A stretch of 12,324 nt of DNA from an uncultured Sulfurovum sp. (GTDB taxonomy: Bacteria; Campylobacterota; Campylobacteria; Campylobacterales; Sulfurovaceae): assembly GCA_947313765.1 (NCBI GenBank), contig CAMZNQ010000094.1, forward strand, positions 1 to 12,324. The letters are read 5' to 3'. Each line of letters opens with the position of its first letter. Within the stretch, counting starts at the first letter, position 1. The notes beneath the pieces are model-generated. The model saw nothing but the letters and a program-made list of their open reading frames with translations. It did not search any database and was not told where the DNA came from. Shown piece by piece: positions 6,112-12,324 of this stretch. The position numbers were made by a program, and so were the translations under genes.

Positions 6112-7268
6112 ACAAGAGATTTTTTCTCTTGTGGAAAGATTAATGTAAAGGTTGAACCTTTTTTTATCTCTGAATCTAATAGAATTTTTATATTATTTGA
6201 TTTACAAATACCCCTTACAATATCCAATCCTATTCCAAATCCACCACCATTTTTACTGTTGACCCTTTTATATCTTTGAAAAATTCTCTTTTTATTCTTT
6301 TTAGTTATTCCCACACCATCATCTCTAATTTTAAAGATATTCTCTTTTAGAGATATGTGAATAGTTTTGTTTGGATAGGAGTATTTAATAGCATTTGTAA
6401 TTAAATTATTAATCAGTTTTTTTATACTGTTCTTATCCATATTAACAATATAACTATCAATATCTGTATATATGTAGATATTTTTATTTTGTGCTATCTC
6501 TTTAAAGTATGTTGCAGACTCTTGAATAACTTTAGATAAATCAAACTCCTCTCTATCTTCAACATCTAAATCATGAAACGCAAGATATGAGATTGAGTTA
6601 TATACTTCAGAAATCATTTTAGAACTCATAAGCATATGCTCTACCATCTCTTTATCATAGGATGTTTTTAGATAATTTGCCGACATCATCAGTGCTGTTA
6701 CAGGGGTATTTAGTTCATGTGCTGAATCTTTAATGAAGTTATTTAATATCTTAAAGTTCTCTTTGACAGGTTTTAATAATAGGCGACTAAGAAGGTATCC
6801 AACAAATCCAATAAAAATAGAGGCGATAAAAAACATTGTCCAGATAAATGATTTTAGTTTAACCATCTGGTTTGATACTTTAGAGTCCTCTATTACAACA
6901 TATTTGATTTTATCTCTTGGTTTAATGAAATGGCTAACAAAAAAGGCAGATGTCATATTGCTATAATTTGTCTGCTTAAAATTAATCTTTTTTGTAGTTA
7001 AATTGGAAACAATGGCATTTCCCTTTTCATCAAAAAGCCCAATCCGTAAACGCTCAACATCATCAAATAGAGAGTTTAGTTCTTTATGGTTTAAGATATC
7101 CATCTTTATCTGCATTGCCATATTTTCCATACTAACACCACAATATCTATCAATTGTAGCAATTTTCTCTTTGTAATAGAGAAAGCCAATTGTTCCAACC
7201 ATTATGACTGAAGAGCTTATGTAGATAAATAGAAATGAGATTAAAGCACGACGTTCATTATGATACAA
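6096..7268 (-). CDS. Two-component sensor histidine kinase (TTG start)
   Basis: This inner-membrane kinase autophosphorylates and passes phosphate to the adjacent regulator. TM1 is at about residues 10-31, a periplasmic sensing region of about 105 residues follows, and TM2 is at about 140-163. The dimerisation H-box FIKDSAHELNTPVTAL carries the phospho-acceptor His184. The N-box LINNLITNAIKYS (285-297), G1 DDGVGI (316-321), F-box RIFQRYKR (328-335) and G2 GGGFGIGLDIV (341-351) complete a full HATPase domain, so it should be active. The start is TTG at 7268, inside the last codons of the regulator gene (11-base overlap). No closer Shine-Dalgarno is seen and the first in-frame ATG would cut into TM1, so coupled re-initiation at TTG is the best reading. 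The periplasmic region shows no sensor family I can name, and the signal is unknown. Confidence 0.92.
   Translation of the reverse strand: MYHNERRALISFLFIYISSSVIMVGTIGFLYYKEKIATIDRYCGVSMENMAMQIKMDILNHKELNSLFDDVERLRIGLFDEKGNAIVSNLTTKKINFKQTNYSNMTSAFFVSHFIKPRDKIKYVVIEDSKVSNQMVKLKSFIWTMFFIASIFIGFVGYLLSRLLLKPVKENFKILNNFIKDSAHELNTPVTALMMSANYLKTSYDKEMVEHMLMSSKMISEVYNSISYLAFHDLDVEDREEFDLSKVIQESATYFKEIAQNKNIYIYTDIDSYIVNMDKNSIKKLINNLITNAIKYSYPNKTIHISLKENIFKIRDDGVGITKKNKKRIFQRYKRVNSKNGGGFGIGLDIVRGICKSNNIKILLDSEIKKGSTFTLIFPQEKKSLVKSKK
6112..6132. repeat. Perfect 8-base inverted repeat in the 3' end of the kinase gene
   Basis: ACAAGAGA (6112-6119) and TCTCTTGT (6125-6132) are exact inverted copies with a TTTTT loop. 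It lies inside the last codons of the kinase gene and just past the rpsI terminator. It may add a second barrier to read-through from rpsI, but no U-tract follows on the plus strand. Confidence 0.4.
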
Positions 7269-7914
7269 GACGGTAACCCATTCCTCTAATTGTTTGAATA
7301 TACTCTTTTCCTATTAATGCACGTAAATTTCTAATATACACACGAAGTGTTGCATCAGAAGGGATATTTTCAAATGACCATAAATTTTGGATAAGCTCCT
7401 CTTTTGATACTGTACGATTACGATTTTTTACCAAATAGTTTAAAAATTCGCTCTCTTTTTTTGCAATTGAGAATATACTACTATTTTTAATAATTTGATT
7501 ATTTAAAGCATCAAATAGAGTATCTTTTGAAATGGTAATAAGTCTATTTTGCTCAATATTGAAAGTACGGCTAATATTTTCAATTCTCATATCTAGTTCA
7601 TCAAGTTCAAATGGTTTTTTTATGTAATCATTACAACCATATCTAAATGCACTCTTTAGATGAATAGTATCTTGATAAGCAGTTATCATAATAATAGGGG
7701 TAGTATCGTTATATGAACGTAACTCTTTTATCAGTTTTAATCCTGATATTCCAGGAACATTTGAATCTAAAATAAGTAAATCAAACTTCTTATCTTCTAA
7801 TATATCCATAGCAGAATCTCCGTCATAGACAGGGGTTATGTTATAGCTTTTTTCTAAATGTTTTGTTAAAATTTTAGAGAGTAGTGCATCATCTTCAAGT
7901 AATAAAATCTTCAT
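7258..7914 (-). CDS. OmpR/PhoB-family response regulator
   Basis: This cytoplasmic DNA-binding regulator is partner of the overlapping histidine kinase. The receiver domain (about 1-115) has the acidic pair ED at 7-8 with D9, phospho-acceptor Asp50 in LLILDSNVPGISG, Thr77 in PIIMITAY and Lys100 in DYIKKPF. The C-terminal winged helix (about 125-218) ends in SDATLRVYIRNLRALIG and YIQTIRGMGYRLVS, typical of the OmpR class. Length (218) is normal. No Shine-Dalgarno precedes the ATG; instead TATAAT sits eight bases upstream. The gene follows purF on the same strand after 126 bases that contain a long palindrome. The target genes cannot be read from the window. Confidence 0.95.
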   Translation of the reverse strand: MKILLLEDDALLSKILTKHLEKSYNITPVYDGDSAMDILEDKKFDLLILDSNVPGISGLKLIKELRSYNDTTPIIMITAYQDTIHLKSAFRYGCNDYIKKPFELDELDMRIENISRTFNIEQNRLITISKDTLFDALNNQIIKNSSIFSIAKKESEFLNYLVKNRNRTVSKEELIQNLWSFENIPSDATLRVYIRNLRALIGKEYIQTIRGMGYRLVS

Positions 7915-7922
7915 AATTTACC

Positions 7923-7928
7923 ATTATA
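7923..7928 (-). promoter_or_regulatory. TATAAT box eight bases before the regulator ATG
   Basis: On the minus strand GTTATATAATGG places TATAAT at 7928-7923, eight bases before the ATG at 7914. As a -10 box it would start transcription at about 7916, giving a leaderless or nearly leaderless mRNA. The gene lacks any Shine-Dalgarno. No good -35 is seen. Confidence 0.4.
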
Positions 7929-8019
7929 TAACGCTTTTGTTTAGAAGACGTGTATAAGCATCTATAGAATACTAATAATTTAGGCAAGAATCTGAATCTA
8001 TTAAAAATCTTAACTGGAA

Positions 8020-8043
8020 TAGTGAACTTTTAAAAGTTCACTA
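8020..8043. terminator. 24-base perfect palindrome at the purF stop codon
   Basis: The half-site TAGTGAACTTTT (8020-8031) is followed by its exact complement (8032-8043). The purF stop TAG is the outermost base triplet of the right arm. In RNA it would fold as a stem of up to ten pairs with a tiny loop, directly behind purF. No U-tract follows on the minus strand (next bases TTCCAG). It is therefore either a non-canonical terminator, a 3'-end stabilising hairpin or a dimeric protein site ahead of the regulator gene. The palindrome is certain; the role is not. Confidence 0.5.
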
Positions 8044-9411
8044 ATTTAAAGTGCTACAGGATGGGCTATCTGCATTTCCACCTGCAAAATAGTTACCATC
8101 AAAACTTACTAAAGAGTATTTTCTGTCATCTCCCAAAGAGTCAGTTAACCCTTTAATTGATAAAAAGCCTAATGAGTCAGCACCAATATATTTAGCTATC
8201 TCTTCAGGAGTTTTAGATGAAGATATAAGCTCTGTGGTAGTTGCTGTATCTATTCCATATCTACATGGAAATTTAATTTCAGGTGATGCAATACGCATAT
8301 GAACCTCTTTTGCTCCTGCCTCTTTTAGAAGTTTTACAATCTGTTTAGAAGTTGTTCCTCTAACTAAAGAGTCATCTACAATTGCTACTTTTTTACCCTT
8401 TATCATATCTTTAATTGGAGATAATTTTAGCTTTACTTTTAAATCTCTTATCTCTTGTGTTGGTTCAATAAAGGTACGTCCAACATAGTGATTTCTAACA
8501 ATTCCCATCTCAAATGGAACACCCATACCATCAGCATACCCTTTGGCAGCAGCCACACCAGAATCTGGAACAGGAAGAACCAAATCAATATCAGCAGGAG
8601 TCTCTTTTGCTAACGCTTTTCCCATTTTTAAACGCATATTGTAGACAGTTTTGCCATCAATAATAGAATCAGGTCTTGCAAAGTAGATATATTCAAAAGC
8701 ACATGGATGAGGGTCTGATTCAAAAATCATCTCTGATTTTGGCTCTTTTCCCTCTTCAAAAATAAGCATCTCTCCTGCTTTAATATCACGGATAAACTCT
8801 GCACCGACTAAGTCAAAAGCACAAGTTTCAGAGGCTACTATCCAACCACCATCTTTAAGTCTCCCTAGACTCAATGGACGGATTCCAAAACGGTCACGAA
8901 TAACAAACATCTTACTACGACTCTGAATTGCTAAACAGTAAGCACCCTCAATTTTTTTTAACATATCTTTAATACGAGCTTTAAGTTTGTTTTTTTGACT
9001 CTTTGCAATAAGATGAACAATATTTTCTGTATCCATATCTGTTTGAAATATTGCACCTTTTTCAATTAAATCATTACGAACTTCATACTTATTTGTTAAG
9101 TTTCCGTTATGAGCTACTGAAATCTCTCCCAATTTATATTTAGCAAAAACAGGTTGGGCATCTAGTACAGAATCTTTTCCTGCTGTAGAGTAGCGATTGT
9201 GTCCAATAGCACAAGAGCCTTCAAGAAGTTTTAATCTTCCCTCATGAAATACATCTGTAACCAAGCCTCTTCTCTTTATTAAGTGAATCTTAGCTCTATC
9301 AGCCGAAGAGATTCCTGTAGACTCTTGACCTCTATGTTGCATTGAAAAAAGAGCATAATAGGCTATCTTTGATGCATCTTTTGTACCAAATACCCCAACT
9401 ATAGCACACAT
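8041..9411 (-). CDS. purF: Amidophosphoribosyltransferase
   Basis: PurF makes 5-phosphoribosylamine from PRPP and glutamine, the first committed step of purine synthesis, in the cytoplasm. The N-terminal Ntn glutaminase domain begins directly with MCAIVGVFG, so Cys2 is the nucleophile once Met is removed and there is no propeptide. SMQHRGQESTGI (23-34), GHNRYST (70-76) and HNGNLTN (101-107) line that site. The phosphoribosyltransferase domain carries the PRPP loop KVAIVDDSLVRGTTS (341-355). The 456 residues are usual. C237 (PCAFEYIYFARPDS) and C383 (FPCRYGIDT) sit where Bacillus-type enzymes hold two iron-sulfur ligands, but the C-terminal CxxC pair is absent, so a cluster is unlikely. The gene starts one base after the dapB stop, and its AGG ribosome site lies in the last dapB codons. 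Confidence 0.97.
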   Translation of the reverse strand: MCAIVGVFGTKDASKIAYYALFSMQHRGQESTGISSADRAKIHLIKRRGLVTDVFHEGRLKLLEGSCAIGHNRYSTAGKDSVLDAQPVFAKYKLGEISVAHNGNLTNKYEVRNDLIEKGAIFQTDMDTENIVHLIAKSQKNKLKARIKDMLKKIEGAYCLAIQSRSKMFVIRDRFGIRPLSLGRLKDGGWIVASETCAFDLVGAEFIRDIKAGEMLIFEEGKEPKSEMIFESDPHPCAFEYIYFARPDSIIDGKTVYNMRLKMGKALAKETPADIDLVLPVPDSGVAAAKGYADGMGVPFEMGIVRNHYVGRTFIEPTQEIRDLKVKLKLSPIKDMIKGKKVAIVDDSLVRGTTSKQIVKLLKEAGAKEVHMRIASPEIKFPCRYGIDTATTTELISSSKTPEEIAKYIGADSLGFLSIKGLTDSLGDDRKYSLVSFDGNYFAGGNADSPSCSTLN

Positions 9412-9412
9412 A

Positions 9413-10180
9413 CTATATACCTAAACAGTCATTAATCGAGTAGAGTCCACTCTCTTGACTAACCAACCATTTAGCACCTCTTATTGCACCTTTTGAGAAC
9501 GTCTCTCTACTTGTTGCTGTATGGTTTAGCTCTAAAAACTCACCATCATTATAGAATCCAACAGTATGTCTACCAACAATATCTCCACCACGAAGTGCCA
9601 TAATAGCTATCTCATCTTTAGTTCTTGCTCCAATCTGACCATCTCGACCAGAGATACGAACAGCATCCAAGTCTAATCCACGACCTTTTGCTGCAAACTC
9701 TCCAAGAGTAAGTGCTGTTCCTGATGGAGAGTCTACTTTATATCTGTGATGCTGTTCAACAATCTCTATGTCAAAATCTTTTAGAGTACCTGATACTTGC
9801 TCTACCAATTTCTTTAGAAGAGCAATTCCTGCTGACATATTTGAAGAGTATAAAATAGGCATCTCTTTAGATGCTTCAATTAGAAGATTTTGTTGATGTT
9901 CTGTAAAACCAGTTGTTGCAATAACTAATGAAGTAGGATTTTTTAGTGCATTTTCCAATAAATCTTGAGTTGCAACAGGAGCTGAAAAATCAATAATTAC
10001 ATCTGCATTTTCTAGTACAGTTGCCATATTATTAGTAATCAATACACTCTCAGGAACAGCTACTTTTAACTCATCAAAAACATGCAATACACTTAACTCT
10101 AAGCCCTCTGTCTCTAATACATTATTAATGAGATGTTCACCCATTCTTCCTGTACTACCTACTATTCCTACTTTTACCAT
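9413..10180 (-). CDS. dapB: 4-hydroxy-tetrahydrodipicolinate reductase
   Basis: DapB reduces hydroxy-tetrahydrodipicolinate with NAD(P)H in the diaminopimelate/lysine pathway, in the cytoplasm. The Rossmann loop GSTGRMG is at residues 8-14. ATTGFTEHQ (88-96) follows, and the catalytic and substrate motif EQHHRYKVDSPSGTAL (142-157) contains the His pair and Lys. ISGRDGQIGARTKDEI and GGDIVGRHTVGF lie further on, as in the family. Length 255 is slightly below the Escherichia coli enzyme but normal for this phylum. GAGGAT (10188-10193) lies seven bases before the ATG. A TATAAT box at 10212-10217 suggests its own promoter, with purF following as the second gene. Confidence 0.97.
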   Translation of the reverse strand: MVKVGIVGSTGRMGEHLINNVLETEGLELSVLHVFDELKVAVPESVLITNNMATVLENADVIIDFSAPVATQDLLENALKNPTSLVIATTGFTEHQQNLLIEASKEMPILYSSNMSAGIALLKKLVEQVSGTLKDFDIEIVEQHHRYKVDSPSGTALTLGEFAAKGRGLDLDAVRISGRDGQIGARTKDEIAIMALRGGDIVGRHTVGFYNDGEFLELNHTATSRETFSKGAIRGAKWLVSQESGLYSINDCLGI

Positions 10181-10211
10181 TTTTTATATCCTCATGCATT
10201 ATTTTTTTGGG

Positions 10212-10217
10212 ATTATA
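10212..10217 (-). promoter_or_regulatory. Putative promoter of dapB-purF
   Basis: In the 61-base gap after trxB the minus strand reads TATGTATAATCC, with TATAAT at 10217-10212. The predicted start is near 10204, giving a leader of about 24 bases that ends in the dapB ribosome site. No -35 stands out. Read-through from trxB is also possible, since no terminator hairpin is visible in the gap. Confidence 0.45.
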
Positions 10218-10241
10218 CATAATTTTTAATAAGGTAGTGAT

Positions 10242-11183
10242 TTAGCACAACTCTTGGATATATGATATGACTTGCAATCCAGCAACAGCTCCATCTCCTG
10301 CAGCAGATACAACCTGCTTTGGTGCTTGAATCCTAATATCTCCAGCTACAAATAGCCCCTCTACATCTGTTCTCATGTTAAGGTCTACAATAACTTGCCC
10401 CCAATCATTTACAGCACAGATAAATTTTCCATTTTTATCTTTTAAAACAGAGTTATTTACATTATGACCTACAAAAACAAATAGACCACTATTTGGCATC
10501 TCTGTAACCTCATCACTTTTAAGATTTTTAATCTTTACACCCTCAAGTCCCATCACTCCACCATAAGCCTCTTCAATAACAGAGTCTGTAATTAGATGAA
10601 TATTATCTTTTCTTTTTACTCTATCTAGCGTTGGTGGAGCTGTTCTAAACTCATCTCTTCTATGAACAACATATACATCTGAACAGATATTTGAGAGGTA
10701 AAAAGCCTCTTCTAAGGCTGTATCTCCACCACCAAGAACAGTTACAGGTTTATCTTTATAGAAAAAGCCATCACAAGTAGCACATGTGCTAACACCTTTT
10801 CCAAAAAACTCATCTTCACCTTTAAATCCTGCTCTTTTTGGTGTTGAACCTGTTGCAACAATAACAGTTAATGCCTCATAGCTCTCTCCACCCTCAACGG
10901 TAATGGTAAAATGCTCTCCTGTTTTCGATATATGCTCAACTCTTTTCATCTCATGCTTTAGACCAAAAGAGAAACATTGCTCTTGCCAACTGTCCATGAA
11001 ATCCATACCTGTTTTTGTATAGTCAAAAAATCCAGGATAGTTCTCTATCTCTGAACTTCCCGTAATCTGTCCACCAGGAAGACCCATCTCAAACATAGTT
11101 ACATTTTTTAATCCACCACGAGTTGTATATAGTCCTGCTGTAAGACCAGCAGGTCCTCCACCAATAATTGCACAATCTAACAT
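10242..11183 (-). CDS. trxB: Thioredoxin reductase
   Basis: This cytoplasmic FAD enzyme reduces thioredoxin with NADPH. The FAD loop [10 protein letters not shown] is at residues 8-17 and GLPGGQI at 34-40. ENYPG (47-51), ATGSTPKR (110-117), the redox pair CATC (C134, C137) and the NADP loop [10 protein letters not shown] (151-160) follow. HRRDEFR (174-180) is the usual NADPH-phosphate motif, and the C-terminal FAD block [27 protein letters not shown] is intact. At 313 residues it is a normal low-molecular-weight type. TTAGGA lies seven bases before the ATG. The trxA gene is immediately upstream after 149 bases, so enzyme and substrate are encoded together. Confidence 0.96.
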   Translation of the reverse strand: MLDCAIIGGGPAGLTAGLYTTRGGLKNVTMFEMGLPGGQITGSSEIENYPGFFDYTKTGMDFMDSWQEQCFSFGLKHEMKRVEHISKTGEHFTITVEGGESYEALTVIVATGSTPKRAGFKGEDEFFGKGVSTCATCDGFFYKDKPVTVLGGGDTALEEAFYLSNICSDVYVVHRRDEFRTAPPTLDRVKRKDNIHLITDSVIEEAYGGVMGLEGVKIKNLKSDEVTEMPNSGLFVFVGHNVNNSVLKDKNGKFICAVNDWGQVIVDLNMRTDVEGLFVAGDIRIQAPKQVVSAAGDGAVAGLQVISYIQELC

Positions 11184-11302
11184 AGTTATATCCTAATATG
11201 TAAATTTTTATGAAAACAATAGAGAGTATGATTTTAATAAAGATTTGGAAAGTGTAGGGTTGCTTTTAGGCAATTTAAAAAAGTTCAAGGTACTATCTCT
11301 AC

Positions 11303-11322
11303 TCCCAAGTCTAGACTTGGGA
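11303..11322. terminator. 20-base perfect palindrome in the trxA-trxB gap
   Basis: TCCCAAGT (11303-11310), the four-base centre CTAG, and ACTTGGGA (11315-11322) form a hairpin with an eight-pair, G+C-containing stem about ten bases after the trxA stop. It is the most G+C-rich short stretch of the gap. No U-tract follows in the direction of transcription. It may stop, attenuate or stabilise trxA transcripts and so make TrxA more abundant than TrxB. An unusual terminator is the simplest reading. Confidence 0.5.
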
Positions 11323-11332
11323 ATAATAAAAT

Positions 11333-11653
11333 TTATGCTAATTGTGCGTTAATTTTTTCAGCAAATGCATCTTTAGAAGCTGCACCTACCATTTGGTCAA
11401 CTAATTCACCATCTTTGAAGAAAAGAATTGCAGGGATTGAGCGAATTCCATATTTAACTGAAATCTCTTGTTGCTCATCTGTGTTTACTTTTGCTATTGT
11501 TGCTTTTCCATCAAAGTCATTTGCTAACTCATCTATTACTGGAGCAATCATTCTACAAGGTCCACACCATGGAGCCCAAAAGTCTACCATTGTTACACCC
11601 TCTGCGATTGTTGATTCAAAATTGTCTTGTGTTAGTTCTACGTATGTTGCCAT
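11333..11653 (-). CDS. trxA: Thioredoxin
   Basis: This small cytoplasmic disulfide reductase is recharged by TrxB, encoded next to it. Its 106 residues match the family. The active site is WAPWCGPC with C30 and C33, followed by RMIAPVIDELA. The cis-proline loop IRSIPAILFFKDGE and the conserved VDFWAP strand are present, so all catalytic features are intact. AAAGGAT (11661-11667) lies seven bases before the ATG. Two promoter candidates lie upstream, one with a perfect TTGACA, and a palindromic hairpin follows the stop, so it is probably expressed strongly and largely on its own. Confidence 0.97.
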   Translation of the reverse strand: MATYVELTQDNFESTIAEGVTMVDFWAPWCGPCRMIAPVIDELANDFDGKATIAKVNTDEQQEISVKYGIRSIPAILFFKDGELVDQMVGAASKDAFAEKINAQLA

Positions 11654-11694
11654 ATTTCGTATCCTTTAATTTTATTTTTTTAATTAATGCTGAT

Positions 11695-11700
11695 ATTGTA
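11695..11700 (-). promoter_or_regulatory. Second possible trxA -10 box
   Basis: The minus strand reads TTGATGTACAATATC, with TACAAT at 11700-11695 and a TG directly before it. The predicted start is near 11688 with a leader of about 34 bases. It is weaker evidence than the upstream pair. Confidence 0.3.
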
Positions 11701-11715
11701 CATCAATTATCTTTA

Positions 11716-11738
11716 TAGATTATCTAAATAATAATCTA
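11716..11738. repeat. Inverted repeat in the trxA leader
   Basis: TAGATTAT (11716-11723) and ATAATCTA (11731-11738) are exact inverted copies with a seven-base spacer. If the upstream promoter is used, the hairpin sits at the extreme 5' end of the trxA mRNA. If the downstream promoter is used, it covers the -35 region. Operator or 5'-stabilising stem are both possible. Confidence 0.45.
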
Positions 11739-11748
11739 AAACATTCGA

Positions 11749-11778
11749 TTTATAGCTTATATTATCTTAAGTTGTCAA
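11749..11778 (-). promoter_or_regulatory. Consensus-like sigma-70 promoter of trxA
   Basis: On the minus strand TTGACA (11778-11773), an 18-base spacer and TATAAA (11754-11749) give the best -35/-10 pair in the window. The -35 begins two bases after the stop of the upstream dioxygenase gene. The predicted start is near 11742, giving an 89-base leader. Confidence 0.5.
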
Positions 11779-11780
11779 GT

Positions 11781-12324
11781 CTAATCTAAAAGAATTTCAG
11801 AATATTGTGAAGAACGGCTATTTTGGATGACATTAACTGATTCTCCCTTAACCGTATATACAAATGATAGCTTAGGAGTATCTGTTCTATTTCTATTGGC
11901 ACGATGTAGTAGTTTTGAGTGGAAAATAACTACATCTCCCATTTTTAAGTCATAACTCTTCTTTGTTTCTATAAGTAACATATTTTTAGGATGTTGCTTC
12001 TCAAAATACTCCTTATCTCCAAACTGCTCTTTGGAAAAATTCATAGTATGACTCTTTGGAATAAACTCCAAAACACCATTTTGTGAGTTCTCCTCCCCTA
12101 AAGCCAACCAAACACTAACTAAATTATCTCCATCATAAGACCAATACCGTCTATCTTGATGCCAAGCTGTCGGGGTACTACTATAGGGTATCTTTGTCAT
12201 AATAGAGTTATGGTGTGCAAGTGTAAGAGCTACATCATCATCTAACATCTGTTTTAGAATAGGTCGTATTTTTTGATTTTCCATCCAATTTTTAAAGAGA
12301 ATATCTCTATCATAGACCTGACGA
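11781..12324 (-). CDS. Phytanoyl-CoA dioxygenase (PhyH) family protein, C-terminal part
   Basis: The frame stays open to the right edge. Thirteen codons (RQVYDRDILFKNW) precede the first visible ATG at 12284, so the true start is outside the window and about 180 residues are seen. The family consists of Fe(II)/2-oxoglutarate oxygenases. The iron site is visible as TAWHQDRRYW (HxD, His codon at 12159-12161) and the distal His in HSKLLHRANRN. RNRTDTPKLSFVY supplies the arginine expected to bind 2-oxoglutarate. WLALGEENSQNGVLEFIPKSH between them is a family signature. The substrate cannot be told: members hydroxylate lipids, amino acids, ectoine and secondary metabolites. It ends 127 bases before trxA on the same strand, with the trxA promoter in the gap, so a functional link to thioredoxin is not implied. 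Confidence 0.85.
   Translation of the reverse strand, partial: RQVYDRDILFKNWMENQKIRPILKQMLDDDVALTLAHHNSIMTKIPYSSTPTAWHQDRRYWSYDGDNLVSVWLALGEENSQNGVLEFIPKSHTMNFSKEQFGDKEYFEKQHPKNMLLIETKKSYDLKMGDVVIFHSKLLHRANRNRTDTPKLSFVYTVKGESVNVIQNSRSSQYSEILLD

Noticed and set aside
6013..6279. Plus-strand frame overlapping the end of rpsI
   Set aside because: It overlaps rpsI and is antisense to the kinase gene; its composition follows the kinase codons.
6733..6966. Plus-strand frame of 77 codons
   Set aside because: It is antisense to the TM2 and periplasmic region of the kinase, with no independent support.
11415..11718. Two overlapping plus-strand frames across trxA
   Set aside because: Both are antisense to thioredoxin, whose WCGPC frame is certain; no ribosome site was found.

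Overview
The window looks like a chromosomal segment of a low-GC Campylobacterota bacterium (the former Epsilonproteobacteria). The evidence is the strong A+T bias, tight spacing, extended -10 promoters without clear -35 boxes, and the run trxA-trxB-dapB-purF on one strand. I recall a similar order from Sulfurimonas/Sulfurovum-like genomes. The assignment rests on protein character and gene order, not on a database search.

Layout. Bases 1-921 (minus) hold the start of a secreted LVIVD beta-propeller-type protein that runs off the left edge. Bases 1009-2505 (minus) encode an unclassified exported protein of 498 residues. Directly upstream, and overlapping its start as TAATG, is the relic of a small ankyrin-repeat gene with one in-frame stop (2505-2696). 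Divergent from these, at 2840-5164 (plus), is a Wzz/Wzc-like polysaccharide co-polymerase. Its C-terminal kinase-like domain has a degenerate P-loop and no tyrosine tail. This left block is very A+T-rich and looks like accessory surface or exopolysaccharide material beside the conserved ribosomal operon rplM-rpsI (5272-6089).

The right half is all on the minus strand. Read in the direction of transcription it holds: the 3' part of a phytanoyl-CoA-dioxygenase-family enzyme (11781 to the right edge), trxA with its own promoters and leader hairpin, trxB, then dapB and purF as a tightly spaced pair. After these comes a two-component pair, an OmpR-type regulator and a histidine kinase overlapping by 11 bases, which converges on rpsI. 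TrxA and TrxB form a complete thioredoxin redox pair. DapB (lysine/diaminopimelate) and PurF (purine) are housekeeping enzymes co-transcribed by proximity. The two-component pair has no recognisable target in view.

The items most worth a second look are the ankyrin relic fused by its stop codon to the start of the exported protein gene, the pseudo-kinase co-polymerase, and the perfect palindromes without U-tracts behind purF and trxA. Two genes that lack a Shine-Dalgarno but carry TATAAT 7-8 bases before an ATG also stand out. I see no mobile element, CRISPR array, tRNA or rRNA, and no clear evidence for a wholly new multi-gene system.
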